Assembly (NCBI GenBank): GCA_018136815.1
Contig: CM030933.1
Coordinates: 434,001-498,000, forward strand
DNA length: 64,000 nucleotides
Source of the DNA: Isochrysis galbana
Taxonomy: Eukaryota > Haptophyta > Isochrysidales > Isochrysidaceae
Direction: 5' to 3'
Numbering within the stretch: position 1 is the stretch's first letter; every line of letters starts with the position of its first letter. The translations under genes were made by a program, and so were the position numbers. Below the pieces are notes generated by a model. The model saw only the letters and a program-made list of their open reading frames with translations, did not search any database and had not been told where the DNA came from. Of this stretch, positions 17,888 through 29,630 are shown one piece after another.

Positions 17888-19095
17888 CCTATAGTAGGGA
17901 GGAGTGCTCGACCTATGTCGAACACCTCCCGGAGGTCTTCGTACACGAGGGCCGCACGATCCATAAAGCGGAATTCCTGGACTCATGGGGCGCCGTGGTC
18001 GATCACGCGCGACAAATACTGGACAAGTCGTCGGAACACCCACCACCCGGCCCCGGAGAGAAGCCCAGACCGAAAGGAGTAGAGCCCCCCCAGGAGTCGG
18101 GGGAAACAAAACGGGAAGAGGTGAGAGTCTCAGAAGACGATAAGTACATCAAAAAACTCAACAACATATGGATTCACACAGACACCGACTATCTCGGGGA
18201 GGTCTCCAGCACCGGGGACGTAGCGAGCGCCGAAGAAACACGACGCTACCACCCCCCGGCCCGATGGGAGAATGGATATAAAGGACCCAAGCACTTGGAA
18301 TACCCACTAGCCGACGAGTACGCCATACAAAAAGGAAGAATTGCACTCGATGCGATCACGGTCTCCGACATCACAAAAGCCGAGCTCAAGGCCGCACGAC
18401 GCAACGACCCCCAAACGACCAGAATAGCATGGGAAAAACGCCTAGACATCTCGAAAGAGGACTGGAAACACATAGCCAGGCTGTACACCCTGCCGTTGCT
18501 AAAACACACGGACAAGCACCCACACTTCAAACACATCACCCACAGGAGAATAGGCACCAGAAACAGATTCTCGACAAGCACAACGAACAAATGCAGGATG
18601 TGCAACCGATATCAAGAGGACTCGTGCCACCTAGCGTGGTGCCCGGCGACAAGGAAAATCTTCGACACCATAGACGCGATCGCTAACTACACCCCGGAAC
18701 AGAACAGGACCCGCAGACAGAAAACTAAAGACAGATTGTTCGCATACCCAAACGCGACCACCCCTGACAGTTTGAAAACCCTCTACATAATAGCCTGGAG
18801 GTACATAATAAGGGACTTCTACAGAGTAGAATTCGAATCATACGAATATCACTACATACCTGTTTTAGAATCCACGTTAATAAGATTCACTACCCTGGTG
18901 AGGGGCCGTACCCCGTCGAACACTTACCGTCCAATGCGCACCCGCACGGCGGCCCAGGGTAGAAAACCTAAGATTAAAAAGCCAGCAGAGCTCAGCACCC
19001 CTATGTTTACAGAAGACGACAAAGGAAGACTAAGGATGAGCGACAACCTCGGCCTAGTGGCGAAAGCGATCGGCCTTGCCGAGAGGCTCGAATAA
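17884..19095 (+). pseudogene. 3' part of a LINE-like (non-LTR) retrotransposon ORF, cut by the chromovirus
   Basis: The frame is open from the LTR junction to the stop at 19095 (404 codons with stop). Near 18590-18650 it has KCRMCNRYQEDSCHLAWCPA, a C-x2-C...C-H-x3-C cluster like the zinc-binding C-terminal region (zf-RVT) of non-LTR retrotransposon ORF2 proteins. It is preceded by W-x-x-I-x-x-L-x-x-L-P-type helical sequence. The C-terminus is basic (AAQGRKPKIKK). The RT core itself is absent. Upstream of the insertion (to 7901) the same frame reads in, so the ORF was continuous before the chromovirus arrived. A decayed second copy is at 51505-51928. After the stop come about 340 bases of 3' UTR ending in the conserved tail. 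Confidence 0.7.
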
Positions 19096-19299
19096 GCGCC
19101 TAAGTTGAGACACATCCCCCCCCCCCCCGTTCTTAAGAGACCGCTCACGTAAACGAGCACGCCACGAGTGAGAGATACCCCATTAACAACACAAAACCCT
19201 CACAACATCAACAAGAAACGGGCCACACAGAGGCACAGGAGGAAGGCGAGAAAAGTCCACTGAGGGCCGGTGCACCCCGCCCGCCCCAGCCCCCCCCAC

Positions 19300-19436
19300 A
19301 ACCTGGGCCCCTATGTAGAGCACGAGGGGAGATGCCGCAAGGCGGGGAGTGAGGGAGAGGAAGGGATCTGGGCGTGGCTACAATGGCTAACCCAGTAGCC
19401 GCACGCGTGGCGCGAATATTAAAAGGTTTTTTTTTC
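19300..19436 (+). repeat. 3' tail of the LINE-like element (reference copy)
   Basis: Reads gtagagcacgaggggagatg, ccgcaaggcggggagtgagg, gcgtggctac, gtggcgcgaatattaaaagg, then T's. Copies follow at 32635, 35540 and 52120 (plus), and in reverse at about 3868, 6700, 31240 and 55560. It is the likely 3' recognition end used in target-primed reverse transcription and may also be shared by SINE-like hitchhikers. Confidence 0.75.
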
Positions 19437-19777
19437 TCTCCGGACTTCGCTCTCATTACCCACCCATCCCATTATTAGGCTGTGCGCGTGCCTTAGGAGA
19501 ATTTAATATTATCCTATAAGGCATCTTGACTCACCCGGATAGGAAGGGAGCTGCTAGCTAGTGCGAATATGAGAAAAAAGGCGGACCACACATGCCTTGG
19601 TTCCATTCATCCGGCGCGACGGGGCGCGTGGCGGAGAGCGCAGAGACGAAGTCTCTGGCCTCTGCATAGATATACTCTATTGCATCCCAGGGCGAGAGAG
19701 TGGGACGCCCTGGTGCGACCTTGGGGCTCACTTACCAGTGCACGTGCTCGCTCGCCCCAGCGCTTCCGGCCCCCGGG
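19437..19777. other. Upstream region of the BT1-type transporter gene
   Basis: No ORF of note. Includes AT-rich gagaatttaatattatccta near 19497, which could hold promoter elements, though I cannot define one. Confidence 0.3.
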
Positions 19778-22364
19778 ATGCGGCTGCCCGTCTCAGAGGC
19801 GGCGCGTGCAGTAGGACCGCTCATTGCGTCGATCATCATATTGAATGCCATTGGGCTTGCCCTCCCACTTACCGCCATCGGACTGCTCATTGTGCGGTAC
19901 GTCGGCTTTGAGGGCCACCCAGAGGTGCGCACGCGCCTTGCCGCCGAGCATCACACGGCTGCCGACTTCATCACATCCATATACCTCGCGACTTCAAGCT
20001 TTGGGTCAGCACTGGGAGCGTCTTGACGTTTTGTTGACCATAGCCATAGCCTGCTCCACCGCCCACTCCCCGATAGGCGCTGAATGCCTATTACGCGATC
20101 AAGTTTGCCCCGTCCTTCATGATCGCGATTTTTGGCGTGCTATCCGACACGGTTGATCTGAGGAGAGGGGCATCACAATCGCGTCAGGTGTGCATGGAGT
20201 TGTCCCTGGCTTGCAGCGACAGTGCGCCAGTTTGACGGCGCGGTCATACCTGCATCTAGCTTTGCGGTGACGGTGCGCCCGTTCGACGCTGCAGTCACAG
20301 CGGGGGCTTTCTGCCCATGTTCTGATCAGCGAACCTCTCTGGCCTGAGCAGGCGCGGCGTGGGCCATGGATGTTTGTTGGCTTCTGCGGCGCAGGCCTTT
20401 CTCTGGTCTTGTTTGCCTTGAAGTTGGTCACCACGCCATGGCAGCTGTACGCAGCTGGGCTACCTGGTGCCTTCTTTGCTGAAATGGCCACTACATCGAT
20501 TGAGGGAGCACTGGTTCAACGGGGAATAAGTGCCGCAGCAACCGCGACCTTGAAGCGCGTTGAGGCCGTTGATATGAGCCCTCCCTTGGATTCAGTACAT
20601 GTGGGCATCACAAACCCCGTTGATGGTGTCCGCGTTGCTGGTGTTGGTTCATCGAGCTCCGTTTCCAGTAGGGAAGACAGCAGACCCGGAGGAACAGAAC
20701 GCCCCACCCCTCATGTTGGGAGTTCACGCAATTCATGCAATCTGAACGTGAGCAACTCCTTCCTAAACAATAGAGGCTCCGATGATCGAGCTGGCCCTTT
20801 GCAGTCCAGCATTGCTTGCGGCGGCCGTACACCCTCCACGTCTTTATCGAAGGAAGCTGCCGTGGCAGTAGCAGCAGCAGGCGCAGGCGCGGCCGTGCGG
20901 TCTGCTATCGCTGCCGTGGACTACCAGTTGCGCGGCCTTGGTTCTCTAATGGGCTTCCTACTTGCTGCAGTGCTGCCTCCGGACGTCGCGGTGTGGGTTG
21001 CTGTGGTATGCTATGGTTGTGCAGCGCTGTTGGCTATCAGGCATGGTCAGGAATCAAGTTGTGGAAGAGCGGGCTGTCTACGAGAGTCTACTTTGCCAGA
21101 AACTCGACCAAGTCAGGATAGGCCGTGCCTTCCCTCCGTCGTTTTGGCCCTGGCGCATGCGCTGCGACGACCACGCACCGAACACAACCTGACCACAAGA
21201 CCAGTAGCGCCGATGCGCGAGAGGGGCAATAGTAGAACGGCGCAAGCGGCGCCAGCCGAACATGACGTGCTCTTCTCGATCGGTTGTCGACCCGCCCAAG
21301 CGAGCGAGGCAACCCCCCATCAGCCAGCTTCAGTGTCACCACACCGCGGGCAGGCACAACGACGCCGTTTTGGCTCCCTCGTGGTTTCGCTCTGGCGGCG
21401 GTGGGGGGGGCTAACCACGCTTGGTTGTGTCCTCACTGCCTTCATATATCAAACCCCGCCAACTGCAGAGGACACCTTTGACGCCTTCCTCTACTCGACG
21501 CAGCTCAACATACCGGCCAGCTTGTTGGCGGTCAATAGCGGCCTCAATCTCGGAGTAGGGATGGTACTCGCAGCTTTCATCTACGAGAGAATTGCCCCAC
21601 CTCCAATTTTCGCAATTTGCATGGGGGCGGTGGCACGCTCATTATCTGAAGTCTCGCGATTGCTTGTCCTTTCGCCACACTCGCCTGGCTTCTCTACAGG
21701 TTCCGTGCAACACCCCACGACCATTCGTTTGCTACTACAAACTGTTCTTACATCTCTGGGAACAGGTTTTGGATTCTTGCCCATTGTGGCGCTGGCTTCC
21801 GTCGCCGCACCCGCTCGTGCAGAAGCGGCAACATTTGCTCTCATTATCACAGCACAGTCCGCGGGCACGTTGGTGGCTGCTGCGATCGCTGCGGCCATGT
21901 CCGTGAATATGGGTGTTGGGCAACCAGGCACGCAAATGGAACTTCAGAACCACTCTCTGCCGAGCTTTTCGTTGAAGAGTTGCGAAACGCCACACTTGGC
22001 TTTGGGTGCCAGCTGCCATCTAAACGTCGGCCTGATGCGACGAGGTGGCGGTACAAGTGATGATGTGTCGGGGACGCTACTTGATAGCGTAGCCCTGATG
22101 ATGAGCACCCGGGATGTGACGACGCATTTTTCACGATCATGGGATCGGCTATCAGACTTCATTGTGGCCTGCGCCCTCTCAAAGCTGCTCGTGTTGACGC
22201 TAGTCATGCCGTTGCTTTTGTGGCTTCGCCCCCGTCTGAGGGATGCGCAATTGCGTTCTTTGCAAAATGCCGATGCCGATGCCACAAACTCCCTGGCATG
22301 CCCTCATGCGTCGAGGCCGGAGATATCGCCATGTGTTAGTGGGCTTAGGGCACCTTTGATATAG
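19778..22364 (+). CDS. BT1/folate-biopterin-type membrane transporter, three exons
   Basis: Proposed exons are 19778-19924, 20077-20187 and 20352-22364 (756 residues). All junctions are GT-AG and in phase; the first donor is the least certain. Hydrophobic segments begin in exon 1 (LIASIIILNAIGLALPLTAI). Exon 2 encodes KFAPSFMIAIFGVLSDTVDL, matching the K-P-x-x-G-x-L-S-D loop of BT1 transporters, and exon 3 follows with ARRGPWMFVGFCGAGLSLVL, the R-R-x-P-x-x-x-x-G segment. Later spans include LGSLMGFLLAAVLPP, TTLGCVLTAFIYQTPP and FLPIVALASVAAPARAEAAT, again like BT1/FBT. Long Ser- and Arg-rich hydrophilic insertions separate the spans and make the protein longer than most family members. The likely role is proton-coupled uptake of folate, pterins or amino acids at plasma membrane or plastid; the substrate cannot be read from sequence. 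Confidence 0.65.
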
Positions 22365-25300
22365 GCGCAGTAAACTTAGACCCGTCAAGTTGGGTACGGC
22401 CTTGAAGGGGCCCTGCATAGGAAAACTTCGGCCCTTCTTTAGTGGGGAGTCTGGAATTCGATTGAAGAAATGCCTCGGCTCTCAGCCATAATAAAACAAC
22501 TGAGCGTTAGTACCACTACTCCCACTAGCCCGGTACTATCACGACACCCCTCAGCGCACCTGCCCGCACGCCTTGAAGTGGTGGCACAGACACATACATA
22601 TGCATCCCTTCAAATCAACCCCCTCGCAAACCCCCGGCTCCCATCATAATTCCCCACAAGTTACAATAATGCGGGGGGAAACCCGGTGAGACGGACGGAA
22701 CTATGTCAGGCGACTCACCGGGGAAAAACACCGGAGGGGGGGGGGAGGGACCTCTCGTCGAGAAGCAGAACGGCCCTTACAGCTCGCGCCGCGAGCAGTC
22801 CTCGAAGAAATAAATGACTGCGCCCCCCGATGCCTGCCACAAGGACGCCTTGAGCCACTCCCTTCTTCTCCCCCTCTTGTCGCCAGCCGCCCCTCTTCGC
22901 CCGTTTGCTGCTAACGCAAACGGGGCCCGTTTCTTATCGCACTCCACCGGGGGGGGGGGGGTACAACCCCCCCCACCTTCCTCTCTCCATTCTCCTCCAC
23001 CTCTCTCCCTGCGGCGCGTCGCCATGCGGCGCGCCACGGCCTGCTCTCACAGGGCCTTTGGGGGCTCCCAGAGGGCGCTAGCAAGGGCAGCTCAGGGGGC
23101 ATTGGAGGCTGGGGCTCAGCCCCTGGCCCCCACTGCCTCTCCAACGCTTGCCACGCTGGCCATTGGAGCCTCCCAGCGGCCTCTGTATGCCTAGCAACCA
23201 GGGAAGGGGGGGGAGTCAGCTCGAGGGCAGGCCCAGTATGGGCGTGGGAGTGCGAGTCGCGGCCCGCGCCCACGAAGGGTCGGGGCCAGGATGATGACTG
23301 TCTAGCCCTTGCCAGAGGGCAGAGGCTGAGGTTGGTTGTACGGTCCCACCCCGGGGGGTGTCCGCAATGGAGTGAGGGGGGCGCGAGGCCCCCATTGACC
23401 CCCACTTACAAAAGTAGGTTGCCTCGGCTCTAACCATGTGATATGCCGCGGCTTGCCCCCGGAGTGCGGAGTGCTTGCTCTTTTTTGAAATATCTGAGCG
23501 TTAGTACCACTACTCCCACTAGCCTGGTACTATCACGAAACCCCTCAGCGCGCCTACGACCACTTCGTCTCCAGGCTCTTCCACCGCGGCAACCGCAAGG
23601 GAGAGCTGAGACAAGCGCGGCTGTGTGGAGACACGAGCGGCGACATGAGAGTCTCCGATAGCGAGGTAGCGAGGGTGAGGCGGCTACCGCCGCTGCCGCC
23701 GAGGGAGTAGTCGTAGTCGATGCAGGCTCGGTGGGCTTCCAAAAATCGTTTCCTAGGAGCAGCATGAGGGCTCCTTCGACAACGAGGAAGCGATGGCGAA
23801 ATTCGAAATTCGACGGAGGAGAGCAAGAAAACGAGGGTAGCATGTAGCATAGCCCCTCACGCGTAGAAGATTGCCATCCGGCCCTACGACGGCCGGTCGC
23901 GTAGCCGCGCGCTCCCATGCAACGCAAGCGTCACGGGGTGTGTCCAGAGGGACCGCCTCTCCCAGAGGGGGAGGGGGGGGGGGGGGGGAGAGGGGGGGAG
24001 AGGAGGGCTTGCTACCATGCGTCGCTATGCAGCCATGCAACGCAAAGCGACTGCGCGAGCGCGCGCAGCTCGTCGCGGCGGTCCGCAGGGGCAAGGGTCG
24101 GCTCAGCAAGCAGCAAGCCCAACCCCCAGCCCTACCCCCTCTACCTGGGTAGGAGCTCCAAATCGCCGGGAGCCCGCAGCGCGAGCCCCGGCGGCGGTGA
24201 GAGCCTACATGTGAAACACAGCCAAACTTAGAAATAAATAAAACAGCAAAAACAGTATGTTTTTTGCCGTCGAAAAAAAATAGTGTAAAAAACAGATGTG
24301 CGGGGTAGGGGGGCCGCCCGAAATAAAACAGCGAAAAACATATGTTTTGGGCCTCCGAAAAAAAACACTGTTCCTGTGTTTCACATGTAGGGGTGAGAGA
24401 GCGGCGCGCCGCGCCGCCATCGTGCGACGCGGTCACAAGATGCTTAAAAGATACCTCGAGGGGCACTGCCACACAAGGCACACCAACGGTACAGATCCAC
24501 AAATGACACAAGACACCCTGTGATATTGTGGTATTGTTGTATTGTGGTCTCGTTTTGGGGTATTAGTTAGGTTTTGTCTAGAGGGCTACGCGGGGGTGAG
24601 TCTTGGAGGCCCCAAAGCCCCAAAGGGCACCTAGAGCTGGGTCCATTCGGTCAGCACTGTCAAGTTGTAAGCTATTTCGCGAAATTTCCGCAACAGCAAC
24701 ACGGTCAATTTTGCTTCCCCCCAAAATACCAAATTGTACCTGTTTGACCGCCCTAGGTGCACGCTGTTTTCAGGCATGTGAGCTGGTGTCTACATCTGTT
24801 TACGTAAAGGTCGCTCGTGCACTCCAAACAGGGAACCACCGTGAACGTGAGGGGATGGGCGCAAGTACAAGAATGCACCGGGAGATACACTCTGGACTTG
24901 CAAAAGGCTGGGTCCAGTCCCTTCCTTCTCTCCTCTTCTCTCTTCTCGCTCTCTCAGGCTCTCAGGTCCTTCTCGCCTCCTGATCATCATCGCGAGGGCT
25001 GATCCGATCCTGCCCATCCCTCCATATCTCCCTCTCTCTCCACTGGCCTCTCCCTCCCCCGCCCCCTCTCTCTCTCTGCGACCAACCTCGCGAGCCGAGC
25101 CCTCCTTTCTTTTCACAGATCAGGCTTCTCTCTGACAACTCAATACTGTCGCGGGCGACGCAACGGTACTCGTCGCGTACGTGCGCGCCGCTCCCGCGTC
25201 TTCCTTCCATCGCCGGGCCTCTCACTCTCCTCTCCCCCTTCCCTTCCTTTCCCCCCTTCCCTCCCCCCCCCCTCCCCCCCCGCCTCTCTCCTGGGGGCGG

Positions 25301-25975
25301 GGGGGGGGGGGGGGGGAGGCCTTCCACCTCCCTCGCCCCCCCCCCCCCCCGCCCCCAACTCGCCAGAGGCTTGATCAGGAATTTCAGTGCGGGGCGTGCG
25401 TGGCGAGTCATCATTACTGTAATTTTGCCGAAATTCCTGTGTCTGCTGTGTTTCTCACCCCGTCGAGAAACGGCCCTCCTCCTCCTCCCCCCCCCCCCCC
25501 CCCGCCGCCTCCCAGCCTTCCCCCCCTCCTCCCCCCCTCGCCCCCCTCCCTCTCCGCCCTCGCGCTCCGCCCGCCCGCGCGCCCCCCCTCCACTAACCCT
25601 CTCGTCTGCTCTGGCCCTCTTCCCCCCTCCCCCTTGCCGCACCCTCCCCCGCCTCCCCCTTCCCCCTACCCTTCTCACCGGCTTCTCCTTCTCCCCATCA
25701 CGCCGCGCGCGCGCATGCAGCCCACTGATGCCAATGCACAAACGCCGAGGGACGAGTCGAATTACACAGCCAACCAGCCTAGCACGGTGAGGCAGTGCCT
25801 GCCTGCTGCCCAATGCCAAGCACTCAGCTGGTGACCAACTAGCCGAGGATCGGCTGGTTCCACTTCCATGCGAGTGAGCCCCCACGCACCTGTGCCTGCT
25901 GCAGGAACAAAGTGACCCGTTCCGACAGGACCATCTTGCACAACGGATAGGCCCTTGGCGAGGTGCGGCAGCGGG
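22365..25975. other. Gene-poor repeat region
   Basis: No supported gene. The phrase gagcgttagtaccactactc and following bases occur at about 22502 and 23493, and again, less exactly, at 31900. Segment 22990-23400 resembles 55900-56310 (ggcgcgc, cagctcaggggg, aggctggggct, ccctggcc, cccactgcctctcc). A hAT-type terminal phrase is at about 24742. Two AT-rich copies of a palindromic motif containing aaaaacagtatg/catatgttttt-like sequence lie near 24240-24380. Long homopolymer C and G runs (22950, 23980, 25260-25350, 25490) and CT-rich DNA (24900-25700) produce spurious Pro- and Gly-rich frames. Confidence 0.4.
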
Positions 25976-28900
25976 ATGGGCTGTTGGAGGAGGTTTACCG
26001 CACGAATAAGGGAGGCAGATATGGAATGGATCTGTGTTGGTTCTGATCGCCCTGCTCCATTGTTTGCAGATGCTGCCGATCGCTTTCCGGTGGGTTCAAA
26101 ACTGAACCCTGTGGTTCTAGACGATGTCGATAGTCAGACTGTGTACGACTGCTCGGCAACGCAGGCACATTCCAGTGTTATGGCACAACCATCTCGCATG
26201 GGATGTGCTCACCGCGACGAGTCTTCTGACAGTCATAGCACAGGTCTCGCCGAATCGGATGACCGACTTGGCGGCGCTTCTGAGCCGCGAAACGCTTGTG
26301 GCGAGGGGGTGGCTGGATGCTCAGCAGGAGCGCAGCCAAGCTGTTGTGCTGGATTGCCGCCGCCAACACCCTTGCAGCATTCGTCGCGTCAGCCTATGTC
26401 AGTTCAGCCGCATAATAGTCCGATGCCCGATCAGCCGCACAGTTGCGCAGCGTCTGGTCTTTCAGCCAAGCAGTGGCAGCACTTGCCATACGACTGCCCA
26501 ACTTGTGCGCAGGATGGCAATCAAATGTTTTCCTGTATGGAGCGGGCGCTTGCCGGCACACAATCGCCTGGCCCCAGGCAGCGTGTGCAAAATGCGGATC
26601 CGGCAGCCTCCTCCACTTATAGTGGAGACTGCGCCCCCAGCACACATTGCACGTCCTCGGATCCCTTTGTCAGTTTTGGACAAGGCAACACGAGTGCGCC
26701 AAGCTGTGCTTCGTGGAGCAACGGCAGTGGTGCACAGCCAAATCACACCTCCCCAGGCATCGTATTGGATCTCTCGGCGTGTTCGCATTCCTCAGCACAC
26801 AAATTGACGAGTGCGCTAAGGGTTGGAGCACCACAGTGCTATCCGGCGGCGCCGGAGCACACACCTTCGTGCACGAGCCTGCCAGATGCACTTACTGAAT
26901 GTGGAGAGGCGGCATCGCGAGCACGCTCGCCTGAGCCACCACAGTCCCAAGACGATGCCGAGACCACCCAAGACGGTGCCGAGTCCAGTACTTCCGAAGA
27001 AGACATGGAACCCGATTTGGATGCGGATCTTGTCGCGGAATCTGGCGGCATGGTGATCCTCTCTGCTTCAGGCCGTGCGCTTTCGGAGATGGCGAGTTCC
27101 GGAGCTCGACACACTTTGTACCACAGTGCCAGAGGCGGTGGCAACGACTTTGCCATCGGACAAATAGTGACGAGCTGTGCGCTGGAACAACGTCGTGACG
27201 CGATCACCGAATCTTGCCAGCTTGGCTTCAATGAGCGTCGTGAACGGGCACGTATCGCTTTGTTATCGCCGACTGCAAAGCTCGCGTTTGGATGCCGGCG
27301 AGTGAGTGGGTGCGACAAGCAAAACCCACACCGAGGCTCCTGTGGCAACTCACATGGAGGCCCCAGTCATCCGATGCAGCTAATCGGCTGTAGACTGAAG
27401 ACAATCGACAAGCAAGGTGTGTGCCAACGCCCCGACAAGCTTGACCGAGTTGAACACAGAAATCTGCTTGTTGGATGGCTGGAAGGGGCAACAGTCCTCG
27501 TCTACTGACGAGCAAGCTTGATGCGACCTGTCTTTGCGCGCAGGAAATGCCTGGTATGGTAAGGTAGTTGCCTATCGACAGGGTTCACTGTACGCACTGT
27601 ACGACTCGAGCCCCATGAATCTGGAGCGCATTTCCTTTCAGGGTGCCGTCGAAGACGCCATCGCCTTTGATCGCATGGAGAGTGGGCGGAAGAAGCGTCA
27701 CACACAACTTTCTATTGATTCTCCAATGAGTACCAGGGCAGATCTTGATGTGGAGAAGGCCATCATGCGTGAGGAGCACGAGAGAGATATCAGGAAGAAT
27801 GCCAGGAAGAAGGGCGAGATGCACAAATCTGCAAAGCGCAAGCGTGCAATAAGTCCGAGGTCCGAAGTCAACGTGCAGCACGAACCCACGACACCGCAGG
27901 TTGGGCCGCCTTCTGATATAGCAGAGCCCAGCACACCGCGTGCAATTGAAGAAAGTGAACAGCCAGTCTCCTACCCTGATAGACACGGCTGTGGCGGTTG
28001 GTTGCATCAATACGGGGTGAGAGGTAATACCCCAGGATCACAAGGCGGAATGATGGCCGGCGACGTGCATGACGGAATGATTGCTAGCGAAATGCATAGC
28101 AAAATGCTGGCCGGCAATTTGCATGGTGAAGGTATGGCTGGCGATATGCGCGGCGGACAGATGTTCGGCAATAGGCACGGCGCACGGATGGCCAGCGATT
28201 CGCATTGTCAGATGGTATACGATGATGTGCATGGCGGACGGATGGCCGGCGACATGCACGGGGGGCGGATGCCTGGCGATGTGCACGGCGGGATGTTGGC
28301 CGGCGATGTGCACGGCAGAATGTTGGCCGGCGATGTGCATGATGGGACGGTCTACAATATGCACGGCGGACGGACGGACGGCAATATGCACGGCGGACGG
28401 ATGCCTGACGATGTGCACAGCGGAATCGCGGCCCGCGATGTGTACGGCAGAATGGTGGCCGGCGCTCTGCATAGCAGATTGGTGGCCGGCGCCGTGCACG
28501 ACGGAATGGCGGCCGGCGATGTGCATTGCAGCCGAATGCTCGCTGATATGCACGGCAGGAGAATGTCCGGCGATGCGCATGTCGGGCGGATGTCCAATGA
28601 TGCACACAACGAGCGGATCTCCGGCGATGCGCACATTGGGCGAATATTCGGTGATGCGCACGATGGACGGATAGCCGGCGGTGCCAACTGCGGACGCATG
28701 CCCGGGGATGTGCACGGTGGCCGGATGGCCGGCGAGGTGCACAGCGGAATGGTGCCCGGCGATGCGCACGATGGACGGATGGCATTAGACGTGCACGGCA
28801 GACCGACAGGTGGCGAACTTTCAGTGTTGCAAGGCTCAATACTGCGCGAGAAACTCCAGGCCATGCACGGCATATTGGTGAGACCTGAAGCCGTACATCA

Positions 28901-29624
28901 CAACGCCATGAGAGGCGGCCACATCACTGGGGTGCAACGAGCAAGGTTCGCTGATGATTCCTCAGGGTTGTCCCGTCCTCCAATTGTGGGCAACGCATTA
29001 GGCTCACGAGGCCTGCCCAGCGTCATGATGAGGGGCCATGTCCATGAGATGCGGGGCGTCCCACTGGACCGAACCGCTACTGAATTGCACGTCCAAAACG
29101 TGGGCGGCGACGTCCACGGATCACAGGGGACTGGTAAGCCAAAGGGATCCGGTGGGCGGCGCCGGACGTACTCTTGCAGCGTATGCGGCCAGCCCAAGAA
29201 AGGTCATACTTGCAGGCCACTTGCGGACCAAAGATTGTTCCAGCCGCAGCAGTCCTCCAGGCAAGAGCCCTCAGCCCAAATGGGTGTCACGCCAAGTACT
29301 TTCAGAAGCCCGAATGTGGCTTTGCATGCGCCTCATTTGCACTCTCATTCAGGTCGAGAAATGGCGAGGGTATACGCATGGGCCGATACTCAACGAGGTG
29401 AGGCAAGCTATCGGAACTTAAGAGCACATGATTTGAGCGCCGCTGGTCTGCGCGCGGACCAACAACGCAATCGGGCCGAGGACTGCGCTCTAGAACGCGG
29501 CTTCAACGAGAGGTGCCCGTCAATCCAACAAGATCATGAGGCGCCCTGGATGCGCGGCGTCAGAGAGACTGTGGAGGGGCAGGTACTCGGCCACCAGAAC
29601 GTTCTTATTGCGAATGCTACGTAG
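25976..29624 (+). CDS. Tudor-like / 9-residue-repeat / zinc-motif protein, two exons
   Basis: Exons are 25976-27416 and 27544-29624, giving about 1173 residues. The intron (GGTGTGTG...GCGCAG) is phase 1. Splicing joins GCRLKTIDKQG to NAWYGKVVAYRQGSLYALYD, a Tudor/agenet-like beta-barrel pattern (W-Y-x-G-x-V...Y-D-x) of the kind that binds methylated chromatin marks. The first ~400 residues are Ser/Pro/Cys-rich and disordered, with an acidic STSEEDMEPDLDAD. From about 28030 to 28800 the protein is ~28 copies of a 9-residue repeat of type M-A-G-D-V-H-G-G-R. Near 29170 comes YSCSVCGQPKKGHTC, a small C-x2-C...H-x-C zinc-type motif seen in many algal and protist nuclear proteins. The 5' end is uncertain, as an upstream exon may exist. 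A nuclear or chromatin role is inference. Confidence 0.65.
28030..28800 (+). repeat. 27-bp coding tandem repeat (~28 copies)
   Basis: Consensus unit ggcgatgtgcacggcggacggatggcc, diverged between copies. It encodes M-[AP]-G-D-[VM]-H-G-G-R. Substitutions concentrate at third positions and a few residues, while Met, Asp and His are kept, indicating selection on the protein. The minus strand and the other plus frames are also open, as expected for such a repeat, but are not considered genes. Confidence 0.85.
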
Positions 29625-29630
29625 CATGCC

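Noticed and set aside
17583..17894. Short ORF at the end of the 3' LTR as a separate gene
   Set aside because: It is the LTR copy of the gag start reading into flanking DNA.
19700..20026. Reading exon 1 of the BT1-type gene to the stop at 20026
   Set aside because: The two later GT sites are out of phase with the acceptor at 20076; the GAG|GTGCGC donor at 19925 is in phase 0 and joins cleanly.
25181..25885. Pro-rich plus frames and a 307-codon Gly/Arg-rich minus frame
   Set aside because: Low-complexity C/G runs without domains; the region is CT-rich intergenic DNA.
28038..28839. Minus and alternative plus frames over the 27-bp coding repeat (197-251 codons)
   Set aside because: Periodic repeats open several frames. 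The plus frame with the conserved Met/Asp/His pattern continues into the Tudor-like and zinc-motif regions; the others do not.
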